A stretch of DNA of 64,000 bases. Source: Streptomyces albicerus (GTDB lineage: Bacteria; Actinomycetota; Actinomycetes; Streptomycetales; Streptomycetaceae). The notes under the pieces are model-generated. The model made no database searches. It was given only the letters and a program-made list of their open reading frames with translations, and was not told the origin of the DNA. Positions within the stretch are counted from its first letter, which is position 1. Each line of letters starts with the position of its first letter. Where the stretch lies: contig NZ_VWMY01000004.1 in the NCBI RefSeq assembly GCF_008905045.1, positions 52,787 to 116,786 on the forward strand, in the 5' to 3' direction. Made by a program: the position numbers and the translations under genes. This document shows positions 16,189 through 24,569 of the stretch, piece by piece.

Positions 16189-16674
16189 ATGACTCTTTCC
16201 TGCCGATCCGGCGACGAGCAGAGCGGTGGTTTGGAGATCACCATCACCTTGACCGCCCTGGAGACCGAGGCCATGGGCCAGGACGCCACCCTCATGGCCG
16301 AGATCTTCGACAGCTATCTGTGGGCCCTGGGCATGCTCCGCACTGGGCGCAACTCCCGCGACCCCGGCACACCGGCCCCAACTCCAGGCGACTGGGTTGC
16401 GGCCCTGCGCGGCCTTGACCGGCTCCCACCCCGCCTGAAGGGCGTCCGCGACGGTCTGATCCGCGCCTACACCGCGGCCGGCGGAAGCCTGGCACGTATG
16501 GCCACCGCCATGAACATCAGCACGTCGGCCGCTCGCCATCGACGTACGACGATCACCAAGCATTCCCCCGAAACCTGGGAGGAGTGGGCCGGGACGCGCT
16601 CTTCGCGACCTCGACGCGGCCTCACGGCCGGCCGCCGTCACGGCACCGGAAAGGGCGGGCGTGTCACACGGTGA
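16189..16674 (+). CDS. Hypothetical protein with C-terminal HTH-like segment
   Basis: A 161-residue soluble protein that I cannot assign to a named family. Residues 15-60 look helical (LAEIF-type segment AEIFDSYLWALGMLRTGRN). The stretch LIRAYTAAGGSLARMATAMN followed by ISTSAARHRRTTI resembles a sigma-70 region 4 or other helix-turn-helix motif. The last 30 residues are basic and Arg/Gly-rich. The ATG follows a GGGGGG run. It lies between an IS630 remnant and the DUF6510 gene, which it meets tail to tail with an 11-bp overlap. Confidence 0.6.
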   Translation: MTLSCRSGDEQSGGLEITITLTALETEAMGQDATLMAEIFDSYLWALGMLRTGRNSRDPGTPAPTPGDWVAALRGLDRLPPRLKGVRDGLIRAYTAAGGSLARMATAMNISTSAARHRRTTITKHSPETWEEWAGTRSSRPRRGLTAGRRHGTGKGGRVTR

Positions 16675-16933
16675 AACGGAACGCGCCGGTGCTGCTGCCC
16701 ATGGTCAGCCAGATGTGCCGTCCCTCCTTGACCAGTCTCAGGGCGATGTAGGCGCAGCCGGGGCAGCGAGCTGTGAGGCCGGGCTCGGGTCCGTAGACCT
16801 GCAACTGGGCGAGTGGGCCGGCCATCGCGCACTCCGGACAGCGCCACCAGGCCGTGGTGGCTTCCACCGAGAGGATTTCCGAGAGCGGACCGGCGAGGCA
16901 GTTGCCGTCGAGGTGGGTGTTGTCGTCTGCCAC
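16664..16933 (-). CDS. DUF6510 family small zinc-ribbon protein
   Basis: An 89-residue protein with two CxxC knuckles, CPEC (residues 32-35) and CPGC (57-60), consistent with one bound zinc. It opens with DNTHLDGNCLAGPLSEILSV, typical of the DUF6510 family. The GTG start has a perfect GGAGG site 6 bases upstream. It follows the flavin reductase gene by about 30 bp on the same strand and ends the three-gene unit of Mo enzyme, reductase and DUF6510. A structural or electron-transfer accessory role is possible but unproved. Confidence 0.8.
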   Translation of the reverse strand: MADDNTHLDGNCLAGPLSEILSVEATTAWWRCPECAMAGPLAQLQVYGPEPGLTARCPGCAYIALRLVKEGRHIWLTMGSSTGAFRFTV

Positions 16934-16961
16934 AAGGGCCTCCGTGCGGTGAGGTGGGCGG

Positions 16962-17672
16962 TCATCCGAAGCGCTCGGTACGGATGGTGGCGGGGTCGCG
17001 CCCCATGTCGACGAGCAGGCTGGCGACGGACTCGACGAATCCGGTGGGGCCGCAGACGTAGGCCGGGCTGGTCGCGCCGAGCCGGGTGACCGGCTCGGCG
17101 AGATCGGCAGCCGCGATACGACCGGCTCCACGGGGGCTGCCGGACGGTGCCTGTCGTGTGTAGACGATGCGCACGTCGAGGTGTCCGTCCGGGGCGGCGA
17201 GCTCGTCGCCGTACCAGACGTCGTCGGGGGTGCGCACGGAGTACAGCAGGTGGAAGGCGTTGCTCGAGGGTACGCGGCGATGGGCTCGGATCATGGCCGC
17301 CAAGGGAACGACTCCCGATCCGCCGGCCACGAGGAGCACCGGCTCGGTCTGTTCGGGCCGCCACACGAACCAGTTGCCGAGCGGACCCCGGACCTCGACG
17401 TCGGCGCCCGACGGCAGGTCGTCGGCGAGGTAGGGCGAGACCTCCCCGCCGGGCACGGTCTGCACGCCCAGTTCGATGCGGTCGCCGTCGGCCGGTGCGG
17501 CCAGGGAGTAGCTGCGCACCGCCTGGTAGCCGTCGTCGGCGGTGAGGCGTACGTCGACATGCTGGCCGGGCAGGTGTCCGGGCCAGCCGGGCACGGTGAA
17601 GACCAGGGAGCGGGCGGTCGCGGTCTGCGGGAGACGCGCGGCGAGTCGGGCCCTGTGCCAGGCGATGGCCAT
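16962..17672 (-). CDS. FAD/NAD(P)-binding ferredoxin reductase-type oxidoreductase
   Basis: A 236-residue FNR-fold reductase. The FAD domain holds RSYSLAAPA (flavin-binding RxYS), the NAD(P) domain begins with LLVAGGSGVVPLAAMIR, and YVCGPTGFVESVASLL is the nucleotide-binding end. No 2Fe-2S domain is attached. It begins 2 bp after the stop of the sulfite-oxidase-like gene, so the two are co-translated and the reductase probably feeds electrons to, or takes them from, that molybdenum enzyme, comparable in idea to MsrP/YedYZ partners. Cytosolic. Confidence 0.9.
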   Translation of the reverse strand: MAIAWHRARLAARLPQTATARSLVFTVPGWPGHLPGQHVDVRLTADDGYQAVRSYSLAAPADGDRIELGVQTVPGGEVSPYLADDLPSGADVEVRGPLGNWFVWRPEQTEPVLLVAGGSGVVPLAAMIRAHRRVPSSNAFHLLYSVRTPDDVWYGDELAAPDGHLDVRIVYTRQAPSGSPRGAGRIAAADLAEPVTRLGATSPAYVCGPTGFVESVASLLVDMGRDPATIRTERFG

Positions 17673-17674
17673 AC

Positions 17675-18274
17675 TCAGTCGCCCCAGTTGCGCTGCTCGC
17701 GCCACGGGTCGCCATAGTTGTGATACCCGACGCCCTCCCAGAAGCCGGGCTCGTCCTCGTCCGTGAGCTGCAGACCGCGGACCCATTTGGCGGACTTCCA
17801 GAAGTACAGGTGCGGCACGAGCAGCCGGGCGGGTCCGCCGTGCTCGGGAGACAGCGGGTAGCCGTCGTAGGTGTGGGCGATCCATGCCTTGCCGTCGAGG
17901 AGATCCTCCAGTGGGAGGTTCGTGGTGTAGCCGCCGTAGCTGTGGACGACGACGTAGTCCGCGGTCGTCTCGACGTCTTCGAAGAATGCGTCCAGGGGTA
18001 CCCCTCGCCACCGCGTGTCGAACTTCGACCACCGTGTCACGCAGTGGATGTCGTGGAGCGTCTCCTGCTGCGGCAGGGCCATCATCCGGTCCCAGGTCCA
18101 GCTGTGTGTCTCGCCGGTTTCCGTGGTCACGGTGAAGGCCCACGTCTCGGTGGGGACGTTCGGCGTGGGACCCGCCGACAGCACGGGGAACTGCTCCGTC
18201 GGGTACTGTCCGGGCGGCAGCCGGTCCGTCATGCGGCGGCCGCGTCCCTGAAAGCCTGGTGAGAAGGAGTTCAC
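17675..18274 (-). CDS. Sulfite oxidase-like molybdopterin oxidoreductase
   Basis: A 199-residue protein with the sulfite-oxidase/YedY molybdopterin fold. The Mo-coordinating cysteine is C78 in DIHCVTRWSKFDTRW; the pterin-contact regions are TRWRGVPLDAFFEDV and HGGPARLLVPHLYFWKSAKW, followed by FWEGVGYHNYGDPW near the end. No Tat or Sec signal is visible, unlike periplasmic MsrP, so it probably works in the cytoplasm. The GTG start has an AGGAG site 9 bases upstream. It is first in the three-gene cassette with a flavin reductase and a zinc-ribbon protein. Confidence 0.9.
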   Translation of the reverse strand: MNSFSPGFQGRGRRMTDRLPPGQYPTEQFPVLSAGPTPNVPTETWAFTVTTETGETHSWTWDRMMALPQQETLHDIHCVTRWSKFDTRWRGVPLDAFFEDVETTADYVVVHSYGGYTTNLPLEDLLDGKAWIAHTYDGYPLSPEHGGPARLLVPHLYFWKSAKWVRGLQLTDEDEPGFWEGVGYHNYGDPWREQRNWGD

Positions 18275-18400
18275 GGGCGTCGTCTCCTGAGCTGATGTGC
18301 GGACTGGTGAGCCCGGCAGGACCCTGGGGACGGCAATGCCGGTGGAGCGGGGGCCGCGCACACGGTACGGAGGGGGCACGACCGCGCGACCGTCTGCCGA

Positions 18401-18439
18401 CCGTTTCGAGCGGTCAGTTCGTCGCACGTACCGAAACGG
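18401..18439. promoter_or_regulatory. Inverted repeat upstream of the Mo-enzyme operon
   Basis: CCGTTTCG (18401-18408) and CGAAACGG (18432-18439) are perfect 8-bp arms separated by 23 bases, about 130 bp upstream of the Mo-enzyme start. This could be an operator for an unknown regulator, but chance cannot be excluded. Confidence 0.3.
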
Positions 18440-18440
18440 A

Positions 18441-18650
18441 TCAGGCCGACCACCTCCTTCGGGCTTCGGTGGGGAGACGGCCACGGCGTACGAGGCCCCC
18501 TCGGTCCCGACGATAGCCGCCGCCCCTGCCGGCTTCGCGCCGAAGCGCTGTACCCGCGGGGTTGACCGCGTTGTCCACGCCGTGCACGAGCGCCCAGTCG
18601 AGCGTCCGTCGGTCGAGCATGTCCGCGTAGGGGTCTGGTTCGCCGGTCAT
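18441..18650 (-). other. Small open frame, unrecognised (possible gene remnant)
   Basis: A 69-codon frame begins MTGEPDPYADMLDRRTLDWA, then LVHGVDNAVNPAGTALR, after which the composition turns Arg/Gly-rich as in non-coding GC-rich DNA. The first 37 residues look like real coding sequence, but I do not recognise the family. It lies between the Mo-enzyme promoter and a Tn3 transposase relic, so it may be the start of a truncated gene. Confidence 0.3.
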
Positions 18651-18666
18651 CGGAGCGGTCAGGACC

Positions 18667-18805
18667 TCACCCAGATCGGGATGGCCGCGAGGTGGCGTGC
18701 CGCTTACCGATCAGCTCTCGGTCCAGGTAGAAGAACCGCTCCAGCTCCGGACGCGTGGGCTTCTCAGCGAACTTCCCGTACGACTCAGCCTGCGCCGCTG
18801 GAGAG
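18667..18805 (-). pseudogene. Tn3-family transposase (DUF4158) N-terminal remnant
   Basis: The reverse strand reads AESYGKFAEKPTRPELERFF followed by YLDRELIGKR. This corresponds to the opening of Tn3-type transposases (usual: AAAYGRFxxxPTRxELERFFxLDDxDRxLIxxRR). Similarity is lost directly after this ~33-residue piece, and nothing else of the ~1000-residue transposase or of Tn3 terminal repeats is visible. Confidence 0.62.
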
Positions 18806-19066
18806 CACACACGGTCACCAGCAGGCTGAACCCCACCGGGAACTGGCGACAGTTGATTAGGTGAGCCCGCCAGTATCAACCCCCGACCGGGGGCTACGTA
18901 CTGGTTCCCCTGCGCTGCTCCATCGCCCGTACGACGGTGTGACCTGGCTCGCCAACGACTTTCCCGGCGCGGTTGTGGCGAGCTCCTCCCACCACCAGGG
19001 CAGGGCAGGGCAACTGCCACCGAAGGTTCGGCAGCGTCGCCACCTACGCCGTGACATCGTGGTGTC

Positions 19067-19639
19067 ATGACCATCGAAGTTCGCCCGGCTTCGGTCTTCG
19101 AGGATGTCCGTGCCGTGCTCGGCCCGAAGTCGCCTGCGGCCAACGTCTGCTGGTGCCTCAGCTACCGGATCCCGTCCAAGCTCAACAATGAGCTTCGCGG
19201 GCCGGCCCGCGGTGAGTACGTCGCCGAACTGTGCCGTAAGGAGCCCCCTCCAGGAGTGCTCTCCTATGACGGCGACGAGCCGGTCGGCTGGGCCGCCGTG
19301 GCACCGCGCTCGGCCACCTCCTTCGCGCGCAACCGTAAGATCCCGCACGTCGACGATCTGCCGGTCTGGTCGCTGTGGTGCATCCGCGTACGCCCCGGTT
19401 ATCGGAAGAGGGGGATCTCGCACGCCCTCATCGCCGGCGCGGTCGAGTTCGCCCGCAGCTACGGCGCACCGATGATCGAGGCGTACCCCCTCGACAACGG
19501 TGACGCCAAGGTCGACCTGACGATGGCGTACGCCGGGATCCGGAAGAACTTCGAACGCGCCGGGTTCACCCACGCCGCCGACACCACCTCGGTGCTGGCC
19601 GGTCATCCCCGGGTCCTGATGCGGCTCGACCTGCGATGA
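19067..19639 (+). CDS. GNAT family N-acetyltransferase
   Basis: A 190-residue acetyltransferase of the GNAT fold. The acetyl-CoA loop is RVRPGYRKRGISHALIAGAV; before it is SLWCIRVRP, after it GAPMIEAYPLDNGDAKV. The N-terminal CWCLSYRIPSKLNNELRGPA segment places it in a branch seen in many Streptomyces (often only called 'GNAT'). No classical ribosome site precedes the ATG, so the message may be leaderless. The substrate is not predictable. Confidence 0.87.
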   Translation: MTIEVRPASVFEDVRAVLGPKSPAANVCWCLSYRIPSKLNNELRGPARGEYVAELCRKEPPPGVLSYDGDEPVGWAAVAPRSATSFARNRKIPHVDDLPVWSLWCIRVRPGYRKRGISHALIAGAVEFARSYGAPMIEAYPLDNGDAKVDLTMAYAGIRKNFERAGFTHAADTTSVLAGHPRVLMRLDLR

Positions 19640-19730
19640 CAGATCAGACCTGGGCTCCGGCGGCCAGCGCCCCGTACCGGCCGGCAAGGGTACCTCGTGC
19701 GTGCTTCCCCGGGCGCTGCAGGATAGGGCC

Positions 19731-20186
19731 ATGGATCCGGTACTGAACCAACTGCCGGCCGCCTTCTGGGCCGTTCCCTATGTGGGCCGCCGATTTCCGG
19801 GGTCGTCGGCGGTAACCGGTCGGCCTGGCTTGGCGGCTGGAGCGAACTGTCAGCTGTTCGCCTACGAGGTGCTCCGGCACTTCGGCTTGGCTCCGCCCGC
19901 GTTGCGTTCGAGTGACCTGTGGTCGGACACCCAGGCCACCGTCCGCGTTTCCCTTGCCCGGCCTCTTGATCTGCTGCTGTTCAATGCCACCGACGATGCC
20001 TACGGCGCTCACCTCGGGGTCTGGGTGGGCGAGGGAAGGGTGCTGCACCTGTGTGCGGAGGCAGGACGCCCAGCAGTCTGGACAATGACAGAGTTCGCCG
20101 CTCGGGAGCGCTACCGGGTCCTGATCGGTATCAAGCGTGTGATCGTCCGTCAGTCGGCCGAGCTTCTCGGCAACCAGGTGCAGTAG
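19731..20186 (+). CDS. NlpC/P60-like cysteine hydrolase (cytosolic)
   Basis: A 151-residue protein with a papain-like fold of the NlpC/P60 type. The likely nucleophile is C40 in GANCQLFAYEVLRHFG, with H94 (YGAHLGVWVG) and possibly H106 (VLHLCAE) as partners. There is no signal peptide or cell-wall binding repeat, unlike secreted peptidoglycan hydrolases, so it may cleave an intracellular amide. I chose the ATG at 19731 because similarity to relatives starts at MDPVLNQLP; an upstream ATG at 19701 adds ten unlikely residues. Confidence 0.75.
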   Translation: MDPVLNQLPAAFWAVPYVGRRFPGSSAVTGRPGLAAGANCQLFAYEVLRHFGLAPPALRSSDLWSDTQATVRVSLARPLDLLLFNATDDAYGAHLGVWVGEGRVLHLCAEAGRPAVWTMTEFAARERYRVLIGIKRVIVRQSAELLGNQVQ

Positions 20187-20294
20187 TCGGGAGCGACGAG
20201 TCCACGTCCATAAATGTCGACGTCTCCGCGCCGGGCAGCCGCGGGGTGTGCGCGGCCAGTCGCGTCGAGCCGCCGGAGGGCCCCCGGTAGCGGA

Positions 20295-20987
20295 CTACGA
20301 CAGGCGGTCGGTGTCGCCGTCGGGGGCGGCGTGGGCCAGGCCCGTCCGGTAGGCGATGACGACGAGTTGTGCCCGGTCGCGGGCCTCCAGCTTGGTCATG
20401 GCGCGCTGCACGTGGGCGCGGACGGTGAAGGGGCTGAGGAACATCTGCTCGGCGATCTCCTGGTTGGACAGGCCGGTCGCGACCAGGGCCACCATCTCGC
20501 GTTCGCGCGGGGTGAGCACGGCGAGCTGTTCGGCGTGGTGCGGCGGGGCGTTGTCCGGTGTGGCCAGGAAACGGGTGACCAAGGAGCGGGTCGCGGCGGG
20601 GGACAGAAGCGTGTCGCCGTCGGCGATGGTACGCACGGCGTCCGCCAGGTCCTCGGCCCCGATGCCCTTTCCGATGAAGCCGCCGGCCCCCGCGCGCAGC
20701 GCCTGAGCGACGTACTCGTCGGTCTCGTACGTGGTGAGGATCAGGATGCGGCTGGCGCGCAGTTCCGGGTCCGCGCAGATCTCCGACGTGGCGGTGAGAC
20801 CGTCCACCTCGGGCATACGGATGTCCATGATCACCACGTCGGGGCGCAGCTCCCGGGTGAGTCTCACCGCCTCCCTGCCGTCGCCGGCCTCGCCGACCAC
20901 GGTGATGTCGTCGGTGCTGTCGAGAAGCATCCGGAAGGCACCGCGCAGCAGGGCCTGATCGTCGGCGAGCAGCACCCGGAGCGTCAC
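20295..20987 (-). CDS. NarL/FixJ-type response regulator
   Basis: A 230-residue two-component regulator. The receiver domain has the acidic pair DD (9-10), the phosphorylation site D55 in VVIMDIRMP and the conserved Lys in GGFIGKGIG; a LuxR-type helix-turn-helix follows (LTPREREMVALVATGLSNQE, then IAEQMFLSPFTVRAHVQRAM). Its start overlaps the kinase stop by four bases (ATGA), so it is the output partner of that kinase and probably controls the linked MMPL exporter operon. Confidence 0.95.
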   Translation of the reverse strand: MTLRVLLADDQALLRGAFRMLLDSTDDITVVGEAGDGREAVRLTRELRPDVVIMDIRMPEVDGLTATSEICADPELRASRILILTTYETDEYVAQALRAGAGGFIGKGIGAEDLADAVRTIADGDTLLSPAATRSLVTRFLATPDNAPPHHAEQLAVLTPREREMVALVATGLSNQEIAEQMFLSPFTVRAHVQRAMTKLEARDRAQLVVIAYRTGLAHAAPDGDTDRLS

Positions 20988-22312
20988 GGCGCATCACCGG
21001 CCTCTCCCCCGCCCGTCCGTCCGTCGCCTGTCGCTCCGTCGGCCATCCGCCCCTCCTCCGTGGTTGTTGCTCCGTCAGTGCTCCGTGTCGTGTCCTTGGT
21101 GTGCGGGAGCGGCAGCTCGGTGGAGACGACGAAGCCGCCCTCCGGGCGCCTGCCCGCAGAGAGGTGTCCCCCGACCGCGGTGGCACGTTCACGCATCCCG
21201 ATCAGACCGTAACCGGGCGGACGGTCCACCGTCGTTGACGCACTCGGTCCCGTGGATGCGGTCGGCACCGTACGGGCGCCCCCTCCGTCGTCGGAGACGG
21301 TGATGGTCACGCGATCGCGGTTCCAGGCGAGGCGCACCCGGGCGCTACCGGTACCGGCGTGCTTGGTCACGTTGGTCAGGGCCTCCTGGACGATGCGGTA
21401 GGCGGTGAGGTCCACTCCCGGCGGCAATGGCCTGGCCGTGCCCTCCTGGTGCACCGACACCTCCAGACCCGCGCGGCGGAAGGACTCCAGGAGCGTGGGA
21501 AGCCGGGAAAGGCCGGGCGCCGGTTCAACTGGCTCAGCCGCGTCCCCGGACTGACGCAGCAGACCGACCGTGGCCCGCAGGTCGTCGAGCGCGTCGCCGG
21601 TGGTCTCGACGAGCTCCTTGAGGCTCTTGCGCGTCTGCTCCGGGCGGGCGTCGAAGAGGTGGGCGGCGACCGTAGCCTGTGCGTTGGCCAGGGTGATCTG
21701 ATGGGCCACCAGGTCGTGCAGTTCCCGGGCGATGCGTACCCGTTCCTCGGCCACTCTCCGGCGTGCCTCGCTGTCCCGGCTCTCCTCGGCCCGCTGGGCC
21801 CGCTCCTCCACGGCCGCCAGGTAGGCGCGTCGGTTCTGCGCCGAGTGACCGAGTACGCCGGCCGCCAGCGGGAACGCCGCCACCAGTCCCAGCCTGCTCG
21901 CGTCCTCCCACGAGTTGGTCCCGAACGGGAGGGTGGAGGCGACCAGCAGCGCCGTGGAGGTGAGCAACACCGCGCTCGCCGCGCGCCGATCGGTGCGCAC
22001 GGCGAGTGAGTAGGCTGTGATCACGGCGGGGGCCACGATGAGCGGGCTCAGCAGGAGACCCAACGGCGCGACCAGCATGCCGCACACGGTCGTGACCGCG
22101 ATGGCGGCCAGGGGTGTCCTGTGCCGCACCGGCAGCACGGCACAGGACACCACGGCGATGAGGTAGGCGGTGGCGGTCGGCGGAGAAAGCGGCTTCTCGT
22201 TGACCTGCACCACGCCGCCGAACAGACAGAGCGCAAACGCCGTCGCCGTGATCGCTGCCTCCCGCCACCACGTGCCGCGTGGTCGCGGGCCACCGCCACC
22301 CGTGTTCGTCAT
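20984..22312 (-). CDS. Sensor histidine kinase (NarL partner, HisKA_3 type)
   Basis: A 442-residue membrane kinase. The N-terminus has about five hydrophobic helices (ITATAFALCLFGGVVQVN onward) without a large extracellular loop. The dimerisation/phosphoacceptor box is IARELHDLVAHQITLANAQA with His near residue 210, and the ATPase domain carries LTNVTKHAG, VSDDGGG and GYGLIGMRER. The extended Gly/Thr/Asp-rich C-terminal tail is disordered. It lies 7 bp after the MMPL gene and overlaps the response regulator, so the three genes form one operon. Confidence 0.94.
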   Translation of the reverse strand: MTNTGGGGPRPRGTWWREAAITATAFALCLFGGVVQVNEKPLSPPTATAYLIAVVSCAVLPVRHRTPLAAIAVTTVCGMLVAPLGLLLSPLIVAPAVITAYSLAVRTDRRAASAVLLTSTALLVASTLPFGTNSWEDASRLGLVAAFPLAAGVLGHSAQNRRAYLAAVEERAQRAEESRDSEARRRVAEERVRIARELHDLVAHQITLANAQATVAAHLFDARPEQTRKSLKELVETTGDALDDLRATVGLLRQSGDAAEPVEPAPGLSRLPTLLESFRRAGLEVSVHQEGTARPLPPGVDLTAYRIVQEALTNVTKHAGTGSARVRLAWNRDRVTITVSDDGGGARTVPTASTGPSASTTVDRPPGYGLIGMRERATAVGGHLSAGRRPEGGFVVSTELPLPHTKDTTRSTDGATTTEEGRMADGATGDGRTGGGEAGDAP

Positions 22313-22319
22313 GGCCGGC

Positions 22320-24569
22320 TCAGTGCCGATGCCGGCCGACGGGGAGCGGCGGCACCGCTGTGTCCGGCACGGTCACGGCGGCCGGGACATGCCTGCTCAG
22401 TTTCTCGCCCTCGATATCCACATTCGGCAACACGCGATTCAGGATACGAGGCAGCCACCAGGCCCGGTGGCCGAGCAGTGCCAGGACCGCGGGTGCGATC
22501 GCCATCCGGACCACGAAGGCGTCGAAGAGGACGGCGGCGGCCAGGCCGACGCCCATCGTCTGGATGGTCGGATTGCTCATCCCGATGAATCCGGCGAACA
22601 CGCTGATCATGATGATCGCCGCCGCGGCCACGACACGTCCGCTGTGCCGGAAACCGTTGACGATTGCCTCGCCGGGGGACGCGCCATGGACGTAGGCCTC
22701 CCGCATCCGGGTGAGGAGGAAGACCTCGTAATCCATGGCGAGGCCGAAGACTATTCCGATGATGAGAATCGGCATCAGCGACATGACCGGTCCGGTCTGC
22801 TCGATGCCGATCAGGTCTGCCGCCCAGCCCCACTGGAAGACGGCGACGAGGACGCCGAAGGCGGCACCCACCGACAGCAGGAATCCGAGCGCGGCCTTGA
22901 CCGGGACAAGGACCGAGCGGAAGACCACCGTGAGCAGGAGCACCGCCAGGCCGATGACCACGGTCAGATAGGGGATGAGGGCGTCGGACATGGCTTCGGA
23001 AATGTCGATGTTCAGCGCGGTTTTGCCGGTGACGAGGATGCCGGCGCCCGTATCCGCCTCGACGCCGGAGACCGCGCCCCGGATCGCGTGCACCAGGTCC
23101 TTGGTCTCGCCGCTGTTCGGCGCGGTCTGCGGGACGGCGGTGAGGACCGCCGTGTCCTTGGCCTGGTTAAGGACCGGATCACCGACCGAGGCGACGCCGT
23201 CCAGTCCCCGTAGGGTCTTGACGACCTGGTCCGTGGCGGCCTGGGTGTCCGCGGACTCCGACGTGTCCACGACCACGGTCAACGGGCCGTTGAAGCCGGG
23301 GCCGAAGCCTTCTGACAGCAGGTCGTAGGCACGGCGCTGGGTGGTCTCCACCGACTTGGACTCGTCTCCGGGCAGCCCGAGTTCGAGGCTCAGCGCCGGC
23401 AGGGCGACGGCGCTGAGACCGAGTACGGCGATCAGCAGCACGCCCATCGGCCGGCGCAGCACGAACCGCGCCCAGCGGGTGCCGAGCCCAGGCCGGCCGG
23501 CCGCGGTGGGCACCAGGTGCGGGCGCTCGCTTCCCGGCCGGGTGGCCTTGCGGACACGGCGGGACAGTACCCGCCGGCCGAAGAAGCCGAACAGCGCGGG
23601 GACCAGAGTCAGTGCGACGAGGACGGCAAGGGTCACGGCGCCCGCGCCGCCCATGCCCATCTTGGTGAGTTCGGGGATTCCGACGACCCCCAGCCCGACC
23701 AGGGCGATGATGACGGTCGCGCCGGCGAAGACGACGGCGGATCCGGCCGTGCCCACCGCCCGGCCGGCGGCCTCCTCCGGCTCGCGGCCCTGGGCGCGCT
23801 CGTCGCGGAAGCGGGAGGTGATGAAGAGTGCGTAGTCGATGCCGACCGCCAGTCCCAGCATCAGCGCCAGGATGGCGACGGTGGACGTCAGGCCCAGCGG
23901 CACGGCCAGCGCGGAGACCAGGCCGAAGGCGATGGCCACGCCCACGAAGGCGGTCAGCAGCGACAATCCGGCCGCGACCAGCGACCCGAGGGCGATGACA
24001 AGGACCACCGCCGCCACCGCCACGCCGATGAGCTCCGTCGTACCGCCCGGTGACTCTTCCGATTCCAGGGCCGAGCCGCCGATCTCCACGGTCAGCCCCG
24101 CGTTCCGGGCCTGGCTCGCGGCGTTCTCGAGGGCGCTCTTCGTCGGCTCGGTCAGGTCGACGGCGTCCGCGGTGTACGTGACCGTGGAGTAGGCGATGGT
24201 GCCGTCCTCGCTGACAGCGCCGGTCTCATAGGGGTCGGTGGTCGACGCGACCTGGTCGCCCCCGTCCAGCGAGCCGAGCGTGTCCTCGACGGCCGCCTTG
24301 TGCTCCCTGGCCGTCACCCGCTGCCCGTCGGGGGCCTGGAACACCAAGCGGGCCTCGGCACCCTGGGAGTTGCTCTGGGGGAAGCGCTCGTCCAGCAGGT
24401 CGAACGCCTTCTGCGACTCGGTGCCGGGCATGGAGAGGTCCTCTTCCTCCCCGGCCGGCGCCATGGCGACGGCGGCGACGGCCAGCACCAGGACACCCAG
24501 CCACAGGCCACCCACGAGCCGGCGCCGCCGGAAGGCCCACCGTCCGATCCGGTAAAGAATTGTCGCCAC
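22320..24569 (-). CDS. MMPL/RND family membrane transporter
   Basis: A 749-residue RND-type protein with two MMPL halves, each with one helix, a soluble loop and five helices. Signature pieces are FDLLDERFPQSNSQGAEARL (first loop), IDYALFITSRFRDERAQG and MDYEVFLLTRMREAYVHG (conserved motif after helix 4 in each half). Family members export lipids, lipopeptides or antibiotics with proton-motive force. The GTG at 24567-24569 has GGAG 10 bases upstream. It is the first gene of an operon with a kinase and response regulator; a second MMPL-plus-two-component set lies at 59-63.5 kb. Confidence 0.93.
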   Translation of the reverse strand: MATILYRIGRWAFRRRRLVGGLWLGVLVLAVAAVAMAPAGEEEDLSMPGTESQKAFDLLDERFPQSNSQGAEARLVFQAPDGQRVTAREHKAAVEDTLGSLDGGDQVASTTDPYETGAVSEDGTIAYSTVTYTADAVDLTEPTKSALENAASQARNAGLTVEIGGSALESEESPGGTTELIGVAVAAVVLVIALGSLVAAGLSLLTAFVGVAIAFGLVSALAVPLGLTSTVAILALMLGLAVGIDYALFITSRFRDERAQGREPEEAAGRAVGTAGSAVVFAGATVIIALVGLGVVGIPELTKMGMGGAGAVTLAVLVALTLVPALFGFFGRRVLSRRVRKATRPGSERPHLVPTAAGRPGLGTRWARFVLRRPMGVLLIAVLGLSAVALPALSLELGLPGDESKSVETTQRRAYDLLSEGFGPGFNGPLTVVVDTSESADTQAATDQVVKTLRGLDGVASVGDPVLNQAKDTAVLTAVPQTAPNSGETKDLVHAIRGAVSGVEADTGAGILVTGKTALNIDISEAMSDALIPYLTVVIGLAVLLLTVVFRSVLVPVKAALGFLLSVGAAFGVLVAVFQWGWAADLIGIEQTGPVMSLMPILIIGIVFGLAMDYEVFLLTRMREAYVHGASPGEAIVNGFRHSGRVVAAAAIIMISVFAGFIGMSNPTIQTMGVGLAAAVLFDAFVVRMAIAPAVLALLGHRAWWLPRILNRVLPNVDIEGEKLSRHVPAAVTVPDTAVPPLPVGRHRH

